NCBI RefSeq assembly: GCF_019599265.1
Contig: NZ_JAHZTC010000004.1
Span: forward strand, 124,001 to 188,000
DNA: 64,000 nt
Direction: 5' to 3'
Origin: Pontibacter sp. HSC-14F20
GTDB taxonomy: Bacteria; Bacteroidota; Bacteroidia; Cytophagales; Hymenobacteraceae
The notes under the pieces were generated by a model. That model saw only the letters and a program-made list of their open reading frames with translations, was not told the origin of the DNA and searched no databases. The translations under genes and the position numbers were made by a program. Shown in pieces: positions 24,442 to 33,445 of the stretch. How positions within the stretch are numbered: the first letter of the stretch is position 1; each line of letters begins with the position of its first letter.

Positions 24442-25110
24442 TTAGGAATGTTGCCCCAACTCACGTCGCTCTTGCCGGTAGGCTATAAAAGAATAAACCA
24501 CAGGTATGAGTACCGTCAAGGCTATCACGGCAATGTAGAGCATTTGCTGAAGTCCCAATTCGGGGAGAAGTGCCAATGCTATCAGCAGAATGCCGCCAAT
24601 GATCCATAAGATACCGCCCAAGCGGTGCGTTTTGCGCCATACCTGCTCGCTTTCCAGCGTCCACGGGGTGCGGATTCCGATAAAATAATTGGGTTTCACT
24701 GCCTGGAAGTAGTTACCAAGCGCTATCAAAAATCCCCCGATCAGGATAAACAACGCGTTGGGTATAAAGGCCTCAGGGTGTAGCGCCGTGTAGATACTGA
24801 ACATGCAAAGCGCGGCCATAAATGAGATCAGAATAAAGCGCAACTGGTGGTACTTGCTCCCCATGTAGTCGAGCTTTCTTTTGGGGTCGATGCGTGGCAG
24901 CACCAGCAGAATAAGATTGAGTAACGCGGTTGTTCCCAGCACAATAAAGAGCATTTCAGTTTTGCTGGCCCAGCCGTCGGCCTCACCTTTCAGGTTGAAG
25001 TGCACCGGCACCTGCGCTGGCAAGCTTTCCCAGGATACTGCCAGGTATACCAGCGGAACGAAAACGATTACCCATGATATAATTTCTCGAGTCAGGTTGT
25101 TGGCTTTCAT
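24442..25110 (-). CDS. sdpI: SdpI-family membrane protein (DUF1648)
   Basis: A 222-residue protein with six hydrophobic segments. The N-terminal extracellular loop has the DUF1648 signature SLPAQVPVHFNLKGEADGWAS, and the C-terminal half carries the SdpI motif GNYFQAVKPNYFIGIRTPWT with LESEQVWRKTHR. In Bacillus subtilis SdpI gives immunity to the SdpC toxin and holds the repressor SdpR at the membrane. Here the repressor gene sits 4 bp upstream, but no SdpC-like toxin is visible nearby. Confidence 0.9.
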   Translation of the reverse strand: MKANNLTREIISWVIVFVPLVYLAVSWESLPAQVPVHFNLKGEADGWASKTEMLFIVLGTTALLNLILLVLPRIDPKRKLDYMGSKYHQLRFILISFMAALCMFSIYTALHPEAFIPNALFILIGGFLIALGNYFQAVKPNYFIGIRTPWTLESEQVWRKTHRLGGILWIIGGILLIALALLPELGLQQMLYIAVIALTVLIPVVYSFIAYRQERRELGQHS

Positions 25111-25114
25111 GTTT

Positions 25115-25369
25115 CTAATCTTTAAGCGTGATGATCCATTTCATTAAATCGTCGAGCACGGTTGTGTTGAGTGAGTAAATCACAAACTGCCCTTGTTTCT
25201 GGGAGGTAACCAGTTCCGCCTGACTCAGGATGTCGAGGTGATGCGAAATACTGGGTTTGGTAATCTGGAAAGCCTCTGCAATATCACCGGCAGTCAGGTC
25301 CTTCTCCTTGAGCAGGTTGAGGATTTCTCTACGGGTCTGGTCGTTGAGCGCTTTAAATACTTTATTCAC
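25115..25369 (-). CDS. sdpR: SdpR-like ArsR-family autorepressor
   Basis: An 84-residue winged-helix repressor beginning MNKVFKALNDQTRREILNLL, with recognition helix region FQITKPSISHHLDILS and beta-wing GQFVIYSLN. This is the short ArsR/SdpR form that lacks metal-binding cysteines. It precedes the sdpI-like gene with a 4-bp gap, as in the B. subtilis sdpRI operon. An inverted repeat at 25379-25400 just upstream of its start is a good candidate for its own operator. Confidence 0.88.
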   Translation of the reverse strand: MNKVFKALNDQTRREILNLLKEKDLTAGDIAEAFQITKPSISHHLDILSQAELVTSQKQGQFVIYSLNTTVLDDLMKWIITLKD

Positions 25370-25378
25370 GTTATTAGG

Positions 25379-25400
25379 TATTTAGACAAATATCTAAATA
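25379..25400 (-). promoter_or_regulatory. Inverted-repeat operator of sdpRI
   Basis: TATTTAGA (25379-25386) and TCTAAATA (25393-25400) form a perfect 8-bp inverted repeat with a 6-base centre, 10 bp before the sdpR start. Size and AT-rich arms fit an ArsR-family dimer site; direct binding is not shown. Confidence 0.6.
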
Positions 25401-25654
25401 GTAATCTATAATCCAAAACTTTTCATAAACATTTATGTTTATTTGTGAGCCGGTAGACGCACTCTGTTTAGTGTTTTTTTATTACGGCGTTGAAAACAGG
25501 GAATCCAGGCAGCTATACCTTGAGCACCAGCCTTTCCGGGGCTTTTGGCCAACACGTGCCGTGGTAGCCCTGTGCGGGCTAGGTTCGATAAATATGGGCT
25601 TGGCCGGTTTTTTTCTTACATTAGCAGAATTACATATTTTACTGTTTATTCTCC

Positions 25655-26584
25655 GTGTTCAGATCAAATTATTTCGCTCGCTCCCTTTTTCTGTTTGTCA
25701 CTCTCATACTGGCAAGTGGCTGCACGGAATACAATCAATCTGCTGAGACTAGGCCAGAAACTACCCCCGAATATGTGGCAAGTGTAGACCAATGGCACCA
25801 GCAGCGGGAGGCAAAGCTGAAGGAACCCGATGGATGGCTTACTTTGGCGGGCCTGTTCTGGCTGCAGGAAGGCGATAACAGCTTTGGCAGTGGCCCCGAT
25901 AACGGGCTGACATTTCCACAAGAAAAGATTCCGGGTCGGGCGGGTGTGATTCACCTGAAAGGCGATACCGTGACTACCCGCATCAACCCGGGCGTGGAGG
26001 TGCTGCTGAAAGGGAAACCCGTGCGTGAAGCCCTGCTCTATACCCCCGGCATGGACACGGTGCCAAGACTTACACACGGTACGCTAACCTGGTTCGTGAT
26101 CAAGCGCGGCGACAGGTATGGCATACGGCTCCGCGACCTGCAAAACGATGCGTTGGTGCATTTCAAAGGTATAAAGCGCTTTCCTGTAAAAGCTGACTGG
26201 CGCTTGGAGGCTAATTTTGTAGCGCATCCCACTCCGAAGCAAATCGCTATTACCAACATTGTGGGGCAAACTTCTATGCAGAACTCGCCCGGTACGGTGG
26301 TCTTTACCCTGAATGGGCAGCAGTATCAGCTGGACGCGCTGGTAGAGGGGGAGGAGCTTTTCATCATCTTCGCTGATAAAACCAATGGCATCGAAACCTA
26401 CGGTGCGGGTCGCTACCTCTACGCCGATAAGCCGGGACCGGACGGCACCACCGTGCTCGACTTCAATAAGGCCTCCAACCCGCCCTGCGACTTTGTGTCT
26501 TATGCTACCTGCCCGCTGCCTCCGCGCCAAAACTTCCTGCCCATTATGATTGAGGCCGGCGAAAAATCCTACGGAGAATACTAA
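25655..26584 (+). CDS. DUF1684 lipoprotein
   Basis: A 309-residue exported protein with lipobox LILASGC (Cys23). The DUF1684 signature is plain: EPDGWLTLAGLFWLQEGDNS near the start and the C-terminal block KASNPPCDFVSYATCPLPPR with two cysteines, followed by N-F-LP. Members are conserved in Bacteroidota and Actinobacteria and have no established activity. The ATG at 25655 gives a good signal sequence (FARSLFLFVTLILAS). Single-gene unit. Confidence 0.85.
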   Translation: MFRSNYFARSLFLFVTLILASGCTEYNQSAETRPETTPEYVASVDQWHQQREAKLKEPDGWLTLAGLFWLQEGDNSFGSGPDNGLTFPQEKIPGRAGVIHLKGDTVTTRINPGVEVLLKGKPVREALLYTPGMDTVPRLTHGTLTWFVIKRGDRYGIRLRDLQNDALVHFKGIKRFPVKADWRLEANFVAHPTPKQIAITNIVGQTSMQNSPGTVVFTLNGQQYQLDALVEGEELFIIFADKTNGIETYGAGRYLYADKPGPDGTTVLDFNKASNPPCDFVSYATCPLPPRQNFLPIMIEAGEKSYGEY

Positions 26585-26955
26585 GCCATACCCTGCACGC
26601 TAACTGGGCGTCTTTCCTGAAATCACAGGTATAGCTCTGCGATCAGTTATGCCTATACGCTTTGGTGCTAGCACCACCACGGCTATACCTGTAGCTGCTA
26701 TACCTGACGATAAGGATAATGCATTTTGTCCAATTGGTATAGCGACCTCGGTCAGCAGTTTCATAGCATAACAGGTCTGAGTTGCTGATTTTTTGTGCTG
26801 CTTTTCTATTCTTGCTAAGTGCCTGATTTCAAAAGCAAACAATTTGGTGCAATACGGGTAAAATAAACAGGTACCTGAGGACAATCAAATGGAAGGAACT
26901 TATTGTAACATATAGCTGTTAATATATAGTTCCGCAAAAATTTAAACACAAATCT
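26585..26955. other. Intergenic region with AGGTATAG words, no gene seen
   Basis: 371 bases between the DUF1684 gene and the thioredoxin-like gene. I see at least four copies of the GGTATA word or its complement (near 26628, 26684, 26698, 26737) and an AT-rich last 70 bases that should hold the promoter of the next gene. Nothing else is supported. Confidence 0.5.
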
Positions 26956-27615
26956 ATGACCACAGCGACTATGTCAGAAACAATAATCATGAGTGAGCAT
27001 TTGGCGAAAGCCATGACCTATACCCAATACCGGGAATTAATTGACACACTACTGGCCGAGAACAAAACCTCCGGCACCAACCATTCGGAAGCCATGGTAG
27101 AATATACCCGTGTGAACGCCCAGCGCATGCGCCGCGTCGAGAAAACAACTGAGCTGGACGACGAACTGGTAGACTTGATGCTTCGAGTGCAGAACAAAAT
27201 GATATGGGTCATTGTGACCGAAGCCTGGTGTGGCGATGCCGCTCAAACAGTGCCGGCCCTGGTAAAGATAGCCGATGCCTCGCCACTGATTGACGTGAAA
27301 CTGTTGCTGCGCGATGAGCACCCGGATGTGATAGACGCTTACCTGACCAACGGAGGCCGTTCTATACCGAAGCTAATCGTGCTGGATGCCGCAACTATGG
27401 AAGAACTCGGCACCTGGGGACCAAGACCGGCACCTGCACAGGAGCTTTTTATGAATATGAAAGCACAGGATGTACCCTACACTGAATTTGTTGAGAAGCT
27501 GCACGGCTGGTATGGCAAAGACCGTAGCAAAACGCTACTAAAGGAGTTTAAAGAGCTGATCCCGAAATGGGCCCGCCTGCAGCCAATTGAAGAGCAGCCA
27601 ATGGAACGGCTCTAA
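26956..27615 (+). CDS. Thioredoxin-family protein with single-Cys active site
   Basis: A 219-residue cytoplasmic thioredoxin-fold protein. The active-site strand is MIWVIVTEAWCGDAAQTVPA: one Cys (WCGDA) in place of CxxC, followed later by the cis-Pro in RSIPKLIVLD. This is the Bacteroidota and Bacillus group of TEAWCGDA thioredoxin-like proteins, whose reaction is unproven. The first ATG gives MTTATMSETIIM; a shorter start at 26974 or 26992 is also possible. A bidirectional terminator follows. Confidence 0.85.
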   Translation: MTTATMSETIIMSEHLAKAMTYTQYRELIDTLLAENKTSGTNHSEAMVEYTRVNAQRMRRVEKTTELDDELVDLMLRVQNKMIWVIVTEAWCGDAAQTVPALVKIADASPLIDVKLLLRDEHPDVIDAYLTNGGRSIPKLIVLDAATMEELGTWGPRPAPAQELFMNMKAQDVPYTEFVEKLHGWYGKDRSKTLLKEFKELIPKWARLQPIEEQPMERL

Positions 27616-27630
27616 TAGCCCGTCCCATTT

Positions 27631-27664
27631 AAAAGCGGCGACCTTTTTTAAGGTCGCCGCTTTT
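27631..27664. terminator. Bidirectional terminator between thioredoxin-like and HEAT-cyclophilin genes
   Basis: A 15-bp perfect stem (27631-27645 and 27650-27664, AAAAGCGGCGACCTT) with loop TTTT and T runs on both strands, placed between two convergent genes. It is followed by an inverted AGGTATA pair at 27666-27682. Confidence 0.85.
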
Positions 27665-27686
27665 TTTATACCTGCCAGGTATAGTT

Positions 27687-29660
27687 TTAATTGGTTTTAG
27701 CCCGCAGAATCAGATTAACCTGCCTGATCTTATCGCCTACCTCCAGTTGGTGCACGACATCCATCCCCTCTACCACTTTTGCGAAGATGGTATAACGACC
27801 GTCCAGGTGCGGAGCGGGAGAGTGGGTGATGAACCACTGGTTGCTTTCGGTGTCTTTCCCAGCTGAGGCCATACCTACGTAGCCTTCGCGGTAGTGCAGC
27901 GGGGCAAACTCAGAGCGGATAGAGTAGTCGGAACTTCCCCAGCCATCGCCGCGCTTGTCGCCGCCTTGCGCCACAAAATTCGGCACCACACGGTGGAAGT
28001 AGAGTCCGTCAAAAAACTGCTTGTTTACCAGCTCCACAAGATTAGCCACTGAGCCCGGCGCATCCTCCACAAACAACTCCAGTGTGATCACGCCTTTCTC
28101 GGTTTCGATTACCACCTGCTGGTCTGGGTGTATAGTCTGTACCAGTTGCCAGTCAATCGGGTGTGTAAAAGGGTTTTGCGGCGTTTCGGATTGCTCTTTC
28201 CCGCTCAGGTAATCGATTGTTTTCTGCAGTTCAATATTGGTTTCCATGTCGCGGGGTAGCACCAGTTTCTGCTGCGCCTCGGTCAGGAAGGTATGGTCGC
28301 GGTATACCTCCCGGAAGTTGAGTTTCGGATTACGAATCACACCAGCTGCCAGACCAGCCAGCGATACACCACCGGAGGCTATACCTTGTTTGAAGATGTC
28401 GGCAAAGTTCTGCTCCATGGCTTTCGGGAAGTCTCCCTGTTGCCGCATGGCAGTGAGTGCCTCCATGCCATACGTGCCGATGACAGGCTGAGAAGCAGCG
28501 AAAGTTTCCTTAGCGATGAACTGGTAGTTGCTGTAGTCGGCAGAAAGGGCCTTGAGCAGATGGGCTTTGTCGTAAGGATTTTCGGTGCGCAGGTATAGCT
28601 GTTGGTATTCCTGGCTCAGCTTGGCTTTGTCAGGACTATTGCGCAAAATAACCCAGATCAGGCCGGCCCGCACGCGGCCATCCGTTACCTGTTCCAGCGC
28701 TTTACGAAGTGTATTACTGTTCGTGTCGACATGATTGGCCTGCAGAAATTCTGCTGTGGCTACTGCCGTGTTGATGTTCTGATCAGTCAGGCCAGCCAAA
28801 ATCGCCTCGTCTATTTCCTCAAACTCGAGCCCTGCCATGGAGCGGATCGCACTCAGGCGCACGCGGTAGTCGGGATCGCTTAGCACAATACCGGATAGCA
28901 ACGATGCTTTGTTGCGGGCATTCACTTTGGAGAAAACCTGCGCCACTGCCATGCGCACATCCGCCGATTCATCAGAAGTTACGACCGTGGTCAGTTGCTG
29001 GCGGTAAGGTGACAGATCGAGTTTGGGCGTACGGGCCAACTGGTGAGCGGCCGCCAGGCGCACTTCATACGACTTGCTGTCAGTCAGCCACTGTACTGCC
29101 TGTTCTATAGCTTGTGTGCTGCTGATCTGGCGCAAACCGGCTCTGTACAGTCCCCAGGCCTGCCCTGCCTGCGCTGTTTCGTTTGTTGCCTGATAGTTCA
29201 CCAAAAAGTTTAGCCCGCCGCTGTCAGCCAGTTTGCCGAGTGCTTCCAATACTTCTGCCTGCACAGCGGGGCGCTGCTCCTGTTGCAGATGCCGGATCAT
29301 GGCTTGCTGGGCTTTCTTATGCCCGATCTGACCTAAAGCATAGGCCGAGGCAGTCCGGATTGCAGCGCTCGTATCTGAAAGTGATGTGAGCAGTTGGGGT
29401 ATGGCGAGCGTGTCCTGCACCGAGGCAAAAGCAAGCGCTGCCTCCTGCCGGTACTGTGCAGTCGGGTGATTCAGGAAGTTGAGTAACTCAGTAGTTTTGC
29501 GTTCGTCCTGCAAGGTATAGAGCTCCCGCAGTGTAGCGTCCGAAAACTTGTTGATCTGCTGTGACGGAGTAGTAGTAGCCGGAGCCATACTTTGCTGCGG
29601 TTGCTGGCGGCAGGCTGCAAAGGCGGCGAGGGCAAATAAGATGGTATAGCTTTTTTTCAT
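27687..29660 (-). CDS. HEAT-repeat lipoprotein with C-terminal cyclophilin (peptidyl-prolyl isomerase)
   Basis: A 657-residue lipoprotein (lipobox near AAFAAC, Cys17). Residues about 60-480 contain HEAT-type repeats, clearest in TSLSDTSAAIRTASAYALGQ and VVTSDESADVRMAVAQVF. The last ~160 residues form a cyclophilin domain: GVITLELFVEDAPGSVANLV, FHRVVPNFVAQGGD with the catalytic Arg, and SNQWFITHSPAPHLDGRYTI. It should catalyse proline isomerisation and assist folding in the periplasm; the repeats may bind client or partner proteins. Single gene, convergent with the thioredoxin-like gene. Confidence 0.9.
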   Translation of the reverse strand: MKKSYTILFALAAFAACRQQPQQSMAPATTTPSQQINKFSDATLRELYTLQDERKTTELLNFLNHPTAQYRQEAALAFASVQDTLAIPQLLTSLSDTSAAIRTASAYALGQIGHKKAQQAMIRHLQQEQRPAVQAEVLEALGKLADSGGLNFLVNYQATNETAQAGQAWGLYRAGLRQISSTQAIEQAVQWLTDSKSYEVRLAAAHQLARTPKLDLSPYRQQLTTVVTSDESADVRMAVAQVFSKVNARNKASLLSGIVLSDPDYRVRLSAIRSMAGLEFEEIDEAILAGLTDQNINTAVATAEFLQANHVDTNSNTLRKALEQVTDGRVRAGLIWVILRNSPDKAKLSQEYQQLYLRTENPYDKAHLLKALSADYSNYQFIAKETFAASQPVIGTYGMEALTAMRQQGDFPKAMEQNFADIFKQGIASGGVSLAGLAAGVIRNPKLNFREVYRDHTFLTEAQQKLVLPRDMETNIELQKTIDYLSGKEQSETPQNPFTHPIDWQLVQTIHPDQQVVIETEKGVITLELFVEDAPGSVANLVELVNKQFFDGLYFHRVVPNFVAQGGDKRGDGWGSSDYSIRSEFAPLHYREGYVGMASAGKDTESNQWFITHSPAPHLDGRYTIFAKVVEGMDVVHQLEVGDKIRQVNLILRAKTN

Positions 29661-29787
29661 CGTTTAGGCTTATGCGCATCAATATACTAAATGCCTGTAA
29701 TATAGTGCTGCTAAAATGTTTTGCTGCTCATTTGTTTGGCAGTTGGGTAATTATTAGTATATTGAAATCTTGAACTTCTAATTTACG

Positions 29788-30282
29788 ATGCAGCACACCG
29801 GCATTAGCATACGTTTGTTTTCCAGACCCTATGGCATACGGTCGCAAATGGAGCGTGTGCTGTTTGTGCTCGCTTTGCTCTCAGTGGCTTTGCACGGCTG
29901 GCTTTTGTACCAGCTCATCGCGGTGCGGGACTTTCACTCCGCCATGACCTTCCTATACCTGTTCAGCCTGTTGCCCTTCTCACTTATTATGGTTTCGGTG
30001 TGGCTCGACCACAATCCGGGCTATCAGCGCCACCTGACCATATCGGCTTCGGGTGTGCGGTATCGCCTCGGGTTTATGCAGCGGGAGCACGACTTTGAAT
30101 GGGAAGAAATAGAACGCATGGTCATCAACAGCCAGGCTCTGGAGTTTGAGTTGAAGAACGGTGAACAGCATGCAGTTGCCCTGGACACACTGAATCATGC
30201 CCAAACGGTGCAGCGCATACGTGACGAACTGGCGCAAATTGCAGTGGCAAAGGGGATAGGTATTGAAATGACGCAAAACTGA
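29788..30282 (+). CDS. Hypothetical membrane protein, paralogue 1 of 3
   Basis: A 164-residue protein with two transmembrane segments (VLFVLALLSVALHGWLLYQL and FLYLFSLLPFSLIMVSVWL) and a C-terminal ~90-residue beta-rich region with a PH-like pattern (ISASGVRYRLGF, FEWEEIERMVI, ALEFELKNGEQ). The next two plus-strand genes share this plan, so they look like old tandem duplicates. A promoter-like pair, TTTG and TATATTGA with 19-bp spacing, lies just upstream (about 29733-29763). Function unknown. Confidence 0.7.
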   Translation: MQHTGISIRLFSRPYGIRSQMERVLFVLALLSVALHGWLLYQLIAVRDFHSAMTFLYLFSLLPFSLIMVSVWLDHNPGYQRHLTISASGVRYRLGFMQREHDFEWEEIERMVINSQALEFELKNGEQHAVALDTLNHAQTVQRIRDELAQIAVAKGIGIEMTQN

Positions 30283-30286
30283 CCCT

Positions 30287-30781
30287 ATGTATGTAAACCT
30301 CTACCCTAACAAGGCGCTTAAAAGAACAAGGAGAATCCTGCTCTGGTCAGGTATACTGCTGCTATGTGGCGGACTGTCTGCCCTGTTCGGTGAGTTTGTT
30401 GCCCGTGATGAGATCCGGTGGGGCTGGGCAGGAGGCGCGCTGATAGTGAGTGCGGTTGGTATGCTGGGTTTTGCCGTGGGGGCCGGCTATCTGCAATTGA
30501 AAGATGCTTTTTTCTCCATGACGCCTGAGCGCATCTCGTACCGGCTCACTTTGTACGGAACTGAACAAACGATCTACTGGGATACCATTGACAGTATTCA
30601 CGCATCTGAGCATGCGCTGGTTTTTGAACTGAAAGATAGTAGGCAAATGATCATGCGACTAGGGCACATTCAGAGTCCCGAAATAGCAAACCATGTGAGT
30701 GTCAGTATACAACTGGCTGCTATACAGCAACACGTTGAAGTGAACCAGGTACCGGTAAGCGCACAACAGGTCAGTCTGTAG
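30287..30781 (+). CDS. Hypothetical membrane protein, paralogue 2 of 3
   Basis: A 164-residue protein starting 4 bp after paralogue 1, so cotranscribed with it. It has two transmembrane segments (ILLWSGILLLCGGLSALFGE and ALIVSAVGMLGFAVGAGYLQ) joined by a loop RDEIRWGWAG, then the same beta pattern (ERISYRLTLYGTEQTIYWD, ALVFELKDSRQ). It is closely related to paralogue 3. No catalytic motif is seen; the C-terminal part may bind a ligand or another protein at the membrane. Confidence 0.7.
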   Translation: MYVNLYPNKALKRTRRILLWSGILLLCGGLSALFGEFVARDEIRWGWAGGALIVSAVGMLGFAVGAGYLQLKDAFFSMTPERISYRLTLYGTEQTIYWDTIDSIHASEHALVFELKDSRQMIMRLGHIQSPEIANHVSVSIQLAAIQQHVEVNQVPVSAQQVSL

Positions 30782-31111
30782 CTTTTGATTTTCCTCAGTT
30801 AAACCGACTGCACACCAAAGCGAGCATCCCTCCGTGCTAAAAGCGTCCTGAAAGACGCCGTGCGTATACCTTAGCTATACCCAATTCCTTATCTTATACC
30901 TCCTGTAGGTCTCCAAGCCAAAATAATCACCTCAGAAAATCGATCAAACCAGTTTAATATATTGCATTTATTTTATTTGTAATAAAATAAAACTAATCTT
31001 TAAGTCAGCCGTAATTCATTCTAAATCCATTAGTGCGCATCTTTTACAGTCCTGTCGGTTATTGCTAGCCGGGGCTGTCTTTTTATAAGTCCTCGTTCCA
31101 ATAAAATTTTC
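30782..31111. other. Intergenic region before paralogue 3
   Basis: 330 bases without a supported gene. The first third has three CTATACC/TTATACC words (30864-30900), the middle is very AT-rich (30950-31010) and probably carries the promoter of the next gene. Confidence 0.4.
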
Positions 31112-31612
31112 ATGCACATCAGCCTTTATACAGCCCGACAACTGCGTAGAATCAAGGACCGGCTGCTTTGGTTAGGCTTGTTTATGGCAAGTGGAGGTGG
31201 GTCGGCGCTGCTTTACAATCTCATACTAGGAGAGGAAGTACGCTGGGTATGGGGGATGGCAGCCGCAATAATTATGTTGGCAGGGTTATACCTGCTGGCA
31301 CTCGGAACAGGCAAAATATTACTCAAAAATGCCTTCGTAGCCATATCAGCAGATAAAATCTCTTACCGACTCAATTTTTACAGCAAAGAATACAGCCTGG
31401 CCTGGAGTGGCATTGCAGCTGTGCAACTCAGTGACCACTGCGTGCTTTTTGATTTGAATGGCGGGCAGCAACAGGTATTGCTTTTATCCCGTATCGAGAG
31501 TCAGAATACAGCCAGTCAGGTGGCCCTTAGCTTACAGTTAGCCGCACTTGAGCGCAATGTTACCGTTAATGGTGTGCGGTTTAATGTGCCAAATTCCTTC
31601 CCTGGTATGTAA
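31112..31612 (+). CDS. Hypothetical membrane protein, paralogue 3 of 3
   Basis: A 166-residue paralogue of the preceding gene: shared blocks include LLWLGLFMASGGGSALLYN, EEVRWVWG, ISADKISYRLNFYSKEYSLA and a final LSLQLAALERNV against VSIQLAAIQQHV in paralogue 2. Two transmembrane segments lie near residues 17-37 and 46-66. It has its own upstream region. Three related genes in a row imply local duplication and a dose- or partner-specific role, but none is known. Confidence 0.7.
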   Translation: MHISLYTARQLRRIKDRLLWLGLFMASGGGSALLYNLILGEEVRWVWGMAAAIIMLAGLYLLALGTGKILLKNAFVAISADKISYRLNFYSKEYSLAWSGIAAVQLSDHCVLFDLNGGQQQVLLLSRIESQNTASQVALSLQLAALERNVTVNGVRFNVPNSFPGM

Positions 31613-31863
31613 GTACCCCATGTTTCCTTTCCTCCTCATAATCAACTGTACCTAACAGGGTTAACTTTCTTGCTTCTATTAGCCATCAATAGGTCTGACA
31701 TTAATTTGTCCTTTGCCTAAAAGTTTTAATCTGGTTATGAATGCTGTGGCCTTTCAAAATATGTTACTTTATATTTAAAAAATGTGGTTAAATAGTTTTT
31801 AAATATATATTATTGTCTTAATATTGCAATAAGTAACTTCGTCTCACCCTAAACAAACTATTA

Positions 31864-32097
31864 ATGAAACTTAAATTTTATGCGGCTTTAATCAGTGCTA
31901 TGATGCTTTTTTCATTTGCGAGCAACGCTGCTGATGTAAAGTCTGCTACTTTTGATAAATCCACTAAGACCAAGAAGCAGGCCGTATCCGGTAATAAAAC
32001 AGCAGGGTATTTTTCATTTAAGTCTTCTGCGTACAAAAAGGATGGCCTGGTGAAAAAGAAACGCTTCAAAAAGGGTAGCTGCCCTGGCTTTGACTGA
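31864..32097 (+). CDS. Small exported lysine-rich protein
   Basis: A 77-residue protein with a signal peptide (LKFYAALISAMMLFSFASNA) likely cut near residue 22. The mature ~55 residues are strongly basic, about a third Lys, with TKTKKQ, YKKDG and KKKRFKKGSCPGFD at the end; the single Cys is five residues from the C-terminus. A hairpin terminator follows, and the upstream 150 bases are very AT-rich, so this looks like a real, well-expressed single gene. I do not recognise the family. Confidence 0.6.
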   Translation: MKLKFYAALISAMMLFSFASNAADVKSATFDKSTKTKKQAVSGNKTAGYFSFKSSAYKKDGLVKKKRFKKGSCPGFD

Positions 32098-32124
32098 TTT
32101 TTAAGTCAATTTTATAGTATTACT

Positions 32125-32153
32125 TAAGCAGCCCCGGAGCTGCTTATTTTTTT
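32125..32153 (+). terminator. Terminator of the Lys-rich protein gene
   Basis: TAAGCAGC and GCTGCTTA (32125-32132, 32139-32146) form an 8-bp stem followed by seven T residues. Confidence 0.75.
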
Positions 32154-32275
32154 ACATCTTCACGTGTCTCAAATCCAAGGTATAAGCACTTCGGCAGGCA
32201 AATCAGGGGACGCGTTGGGTCCGAGGTTATAGTTTTGGAGCGATTGTTTTCGGAACTTGCAGCTTTAACCTGACT

Positions 32276-33445
32276 ATGGCCGAGCTGAAAACACGAGTAT
32301 ATGGACTTCAATTTGGATTGCTGTGCCTGAGCTCTTTTCTTTTCTTTGCGAGCTTCAACATGATCATTCCGGAGCTGCCTAACTACATCACGCAACTGGG
32401 CGGTGCGGAGTATAAAGGACTGATCATTTCGCTCTTCACACTTACGGCTGGCCTGTCGCGCCCCTTTAGCGGACAATTGGCCGACAAGATGGGCCGTATA
32501 CCTGTCATGCTGATCGGAGGGACAGTCTGCATTTTGTGTGGCTTTCTATACCCTATAACCGGAACTGTGGCGGCATTTCTGCTGCTGCGCCTGGTGCATG
32601 GCTTCTCGACTGGATTTACGCCTACCGGTACGGCCGCTTACGTAGCCGATATTATCCCGACGGAGCGCAGGGGAGAGGCAACGGGCCTGTTGGGTTTAGC
32701 CGGCAGTTTGGGAATGGCGGCTGGTCCTGCCATGGGCGCCTCCATTGCCAACAGCTTCTCGCTTGATACCATGTTCTACTCTTCTTCTGCAGCTGCTTTT
32801 TTGTCGGTGGCCGTGGTGGCCCGCATGCACGAAACTTTAGATAACCCAAACCGCTTCCGGATGGGACTGCTCAAAATTTCCCGCAAAGAGATTTTTGAAC
32901 CACGTGTGCTCAACCCTTCTATTGTGATGATGCTCACGGTGGTTTCCTTCGGAATCATTCTAACGATCGTGCCAGATTTCAGCGAACACCTGGGTATCCA
33001 AAACAAAGGCCTTTTCTTTACCAGTTTCACACTTTCCTCGTTGGCCATCCGTTTCCTGGCTGGCCGGGCATCCGATAAGTATGGCCGCATCCGGATTCTA
33101 AAAATTAGTTCGGGGCTGCTGGTAGTGGCGATGGGATTGATCGGCTTGGCTGATACGGCGACAGAACTATTGTTGGCAGCGGCAGTTTTTGGCGTGGCGG
33201 TGGGCATGAACTCTCCCACAGTATTCGCCTGGACCATCGACCTAAGTCACCCGGAGCACCGGGGCCGGGCCATGGCAACCATGTACATTGCCCTGGAGGC
33301 AGGTATAGGTTTTGGCGCCCTATCTTCCGGCTGGATTTATGCCAACAACCCTTCCCGGTTCAGCCTGGTATTCTGGACAGGCGGGGCTTTTGCTTTACTC
33401 GGATTCCTATACCTGAATTTTGTAGTGAAAGACCGTAAACGGTAG
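32276..33445 (+). CDS. MFS transporter
   Basis: A 389-residue protein with twelve hydrophobic segments. The loop 2-3 signature is FSGQLADKMGRIPVMLIGG and the equivalent in the second half is LAGRASDKYGRIRILKI. The motif RLVHGFSTGFTPTGTAAYVAD is typical of drug or metabolite exporters of the YfcJ/SetA-like type, but the substrate is unknown. The ATG at 32276 is preceded by no clear ribosome site, as usual in this phylum. Downstream is the cysE gene at 160 bp. Confidence 0.9.
   Translation: MAELKTRVYGLQFGLLCLSSFLFFASFNMIIPELPNYITQLGGAEYKGLIISLFTLTAGLSRPFSGQLADKMGRIPVMLIGGTVCILCGFLYPITGTVAAFLLLRLVHGFSTGFTPTGTAAYVADIIPTERRGEATGLLGLAGSLGMAAGPAMGASIANSFSLDTMFYSSSAAAFLSVAVVARMHETLDNPNRFRMGLLKISRKEIFEPRVLNPSIVMMLTVVSFGIILTIVPDFSEHLGIQNKGLFFTSFTLSSLAIRFLAGRASDKYGRIRILKISSGLLVVAMGLIGLADTATELLLAAAVFGVAVGMNSPTVFAWTIDLSHPEHRGRAMATMYIALEAGIGFGALSSGWIYANNPSRFSLVFWTGGAFALLGFLYLNFVVKDRKR

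Noticed and set aside
25435..25746. 103-codon frame upstream of the DUF1684 gene
   Set aside because: Overlaps the convincing signal sequence of the DUF1684 lipoprotein in another frame and resembles no family.
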